Below, piece after piece: positions 6,949 through 8,282 of a stretch of 8,282 nucleotides of DNA. The stretch's first letter is position 1, and each line of letters begins with the position of its first letter. Under the pieces are notes generated by a model. The model made no database searches. It was not told the DNA's origin and was given only the letters and a program-made list of their open reading frames with translations. The stretch covers positions 1-8,282 of the forward strand of contig PWWF01000320.1 of the NCBI GenBank assembly GCA_003561595.1. The letters are read 5' to 3'. Position numbers and translations under genes: made by a program. This DNA is from Paracoccaceae bacterium. Its GTDB lineage: Bacteria; Pseudomonadota; Alphaproteobacteria; Rhodobacterales; Rhodobacteraceae.

Positions 6949-6971
6949 TTTTCGGCGTTGTGTGCCGAAAA
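6949..6971. repeat. Perfect 8-bp inverted repeat TTTTCGGC / GCCGAAAA
   Basis: The arms at 6949-6956 and 6964-6971 are fully complementary around a 7-nt loop, GTTGTGT. The repeat lies 27 bp after the hydrolase stop and five bp before the proposed -35 box of the amidohydrolase gene. No T-run follows on either strand, so it is not a standard terminator, although it could end transcription poorly. Its position also suits an activator-binding site. Confidence 0.45.
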
Positions 6972-6976
6972 CCCTG

Positions 6977-7004
6977 TTGACCGGTCTGGACAGGCGTGTA
7001 GCCT
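6977..7004 (+). promoter_or_regulatory. Likely sigma-70 promoter of the amidohydrolase gene
   Basis: TTGACC (6977-6982) as -35 box and TAGCCT (6999-7004) as -10 box are separated by 16 nt. The -35 box is good and the -10 box is moderate. Transcription would start near 7011, inside the RutR operator, which is the expected layout for repression. Confidence 0.5.
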
Positions 7005-7009
7005 CACGT

Positions 7010-7025
7010 TTGACCAGATGGTCAA
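7010..7025. promoter_or_regulatory. RutR operator TTGACCAGATGGTCAA
   Basis: This is a perfect 7-2-7 palindrome (TTGACCA-GA-TGGTCAA) and an exact match to the E. coli RutR consensus TTGACCANNTGGTCAA as I recall it. It lies just after the proposed -10 box, at the expected transcription start, 26 bp before the GTG start of the amidohydrolase gene. RutR bound here would block transcription, and uracil should release it. The regulator gene lies about 1.3 kb away in the same window. Confidence 0.85.
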
Positions 7026-7041
7026 GACTGCACTGACAGGC

Positions 7042-7046
7042 GGAGG
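7042..7046 (+). promoter_or_regulatory. Strong ribosome binding site deciding GTG 7052
   Basis: GGAGG stands 5 nt before GTG 7052. The in-frame ATG at 7073 has nothing comparable before it, so the GTG is the better start. Confidence 0.75.
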
Positions 7047-7051
7047 GCAAG

Positions 7052-8282
7052 GTGAGCGCGCAGGCACAGAACATGCGGATCGATCAGGAACGGCTGTGGG
7101 ACAGCCTGATGGAGATGGCGCAGATCGGTCCCGGCATTGCCGGTGGCAACAACCGCCAGACCCTGACCGATGCCGATGGCGAGGGGCGCCACCTGTTCCA
7201 GCGCTGGTGCATCGAGGCCGGCGGCACGATGGGCGTGGACGAGATGGGCACCATGTTCGCCCGGTTCGAGGGCACGGACCCCGACGCGCTGCCCGTCTAT
7301 ATCGGCAGCCATCTCGATACCCAGCCCACGGGCGGCAAGTATGATGGCGTTTTGGGCGTTCTGGCGGGGCTGGAGGTCGTGCGCTCCATCCGCGATCTGG
7401 GTGTGAAAACGCGCCGACCCATCGTCGTGACCAACTGGACGAATGAGGAAGGCACGCGCTTTGCACCCGCGATGCTGGCCTCCGGCGTGTTTGCGGGCGT
7501 CATTGAACGCGACTGGGCCTACGCGCGCGAGGATGCGCAGGGCAAACGCTTCGGCGATGAGCTGGAGCGGATCGGCTGGAAGGGCGATGAGCCTGTGGGC
7601 AGCCGCGAGATGCACGCGTTTTTTGAACTCCATATCGAACAGGGCCCGATTCTGGAGGCCGAGGGCCGCGAGATCGGCGTTGTCACCCATGGCCAGGGGC
7701 TGCGCTGGATCGAATGCACGGTGACGGGCAAGGGCCAGCACACAGGCTCCACGCCCATGTATATGCGCCGCAATGCAGGCCGGGGGCTGGCGCGGGTGAC
7801 CGAGCTGGTGCATGAGATCGCGATGCAGTACCAGCCCGATGCCGTGGGCGCGATCGGGCATGTGGATCTCTATCCGAACAGCCGCAACATCATCCCGGAA
7901 AAGGTTGTTTTCACGATAGATTTCCGGAGCCACAAGCTGGATGTCCTGCAGGCGATGGAAGCAGAGTTGCTGCGCCGCGCCCCGGGGCTTTGCGCCGATA
8001 TCGGCGTGAAATTCACCGCCCGCAGCAGCGGCCAGTTCGACCCGCCCGCCTTTGACGAGGTGCTTCTGGGCCGGATCCGCGACGCGGCCGAGCGGATGGG
8101 CTATTCGCATATGGATATCGTGTCGGGGGCGGGGCATGATGCCTGCTGGATCAACCGGCTGTGCCCCACGGCGATGATCTTCTGCCCCTGTGTCGATGGC
8201 CTGAGCCATAACGAGGCCGAAGAGATCAGCCCCGAATGGGCCGCCGCAGGGACCAATGTATTGATGCAGGCCGTGCTTGAGA
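7052..8282 (+). CDS. Zn-dependent M20-family amidohydrolase, probable beta-ureidopropionase (PydC-type), 3' truncated
   Basis: The frame is open for 410 codons to the window end. The family is usually about 410-420 residues, so only the last few are missing. This is the hydantoinase/carbamoylase family of M20 metallopeptidases, which cut N-carbamoyl groups. The metal-site residues are visible: H87 and D89 (GSHLDT), D98 (KYDGVLG), E132-E133 (TNEEGTRF), H194 (ELHIEQGP) and H386 (LSHNEAEE). H362 in SGAGHDACW and the GQHTGSTPM and NSRNIIPEK stretches are also typical substrate or dimer-site motifs. Relatives include N-carbamoyl-L-amino-acid hydrolase, allantoate amidohydrolase and beta-ureidopropionase. 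Close to preTA and behind a RutR operator, the last is most likely: N-carbamoyl-beta-alanine to beta-alanine, CO2 and ammonia. Substrate choice within the family cannot be read from motifs alone. Expression should be repressed by RutR and induced by uracil. Confidence 0.9.
   Translation, partial: MSAQAQNMRIDQERLWDSLMEMAQIGPGIAGGNNRQTLTDADGEGRHLFQRWCIEAGGTMGVDEMGTMFARFEGTDPDALPVYIGSHLDTQPTGGKYDGVLGVLAGLEVVRSIRDLGVKTRRPIVVTNWTNEEGTRFAPAMLASGVFAGVIERDWAYAREDAQGKRFGDELERIGWKGDEPVGSREMHAFFELHIEQGPILEAEGREIGVVTHGQGLRWIECTVTGKGQHTGSTPMYMRRNAGRGLARVTELVHEIAMQYQPDAVGAIGHVDLYPNSRNIIPEKVVFTIDFRSHKLDVLQAMEAELLRRAPGLCADIGVKFTARSSGQFDPPAFDEVLLGRIRDAAERMGYSHMDIVSGAGHDACWINRLCPTAMIFCPCVDGLSHNEAEEISPEWAAAGTNVLMQAVLE

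Noticed and set aside
6977..6992. Second RutR operator at TTGACCGGTCTGGACA
   Set aside because: Only the first half-site fits; the second half does not match TGGTCAA. It is better explained as the -35 box TTGACC.
7022..8209. Open frame of 395 codons on the minus strand opposite the amidohydrolase
   Set aside because: The plus strand carries a complete metal-site motif set and a good ribosome binding site. The minus frame has no recognisable domain.

Overview
The window is dense, strongly GC-rich bacterial DNA. Codon use and protein sequences look alphaproteobacterial, most likely Rhodobacterales (Rhodobacter/Roseobacter relatives). That placement rests on recognising the protein families, not on any search. 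No RNA gene, CRISPR array, insertion sequence or phage gene was seen.

Layout. (1) 1-2347 (+): the 3' part of a large membrane sensor kinase. A sodium/solute-symporter domain is fused through a STAC-like linker and a coiled coil to a complete histidine kinase core (CrbS-like). Its start lies before the window. (2) 2348-2479: an intergenic region with an AT-rich palindrome and a bulged stem-loop directly before the ribosome binding site of preT. (3) 2480-5122 (+): preT and preA, the two subunits of NAD-dependent dihydropyrimidine dehydrogenase, separated by a 42-nt gap that holds a perfect GGTGGGT/ACCCACC hairpin. (4) 5123-5719 (-): a TetR-family regulator very similar to RutR, ending tail-to-tail with preA through a shared TGATCA. 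(5) 5914-6922 (+): a Tat-exported class-C beta-lactamase-like serine hydrolase broken by one extra G in a run of six G's. (6) 6923-7051: a regulatory region with a perfect 8-bp inverted repeat, a plausible promoter and a perfect RutR operator. (7) 7052 to the end (+): a nearly complete Zn-dependent M20-family amidohydrolase of the N-carbamoyl-amino-acid hydrolase / beta-ureidopropionase group.

Together this is most of a reductive pyrimidine catabolic locus. PreTA reduces uracil or thymine to the dihydro form. A dihydropyrimidinase, not in the window and expected downstream, would open the ring. The Zn-dependent hydrolase would then release beta-alanine (or beta-aminoisobutyrate), CO2 and ammonia. 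RutR, a uracil-sensing repressor in E. coli, is encoded in the middle. An operator matching the E. coli RutR consensus TTGACCANNTGGTCAA lies at the likely transcription start of the hydrolase gene, so regulator and target can be connected from sequence alone. No such operator was seen before preT, which has different palindromic elements. I did not find a wholly new system. The best leads are the regulatory wiring, the frameshifted serine hydrolase and the structured preT leader.
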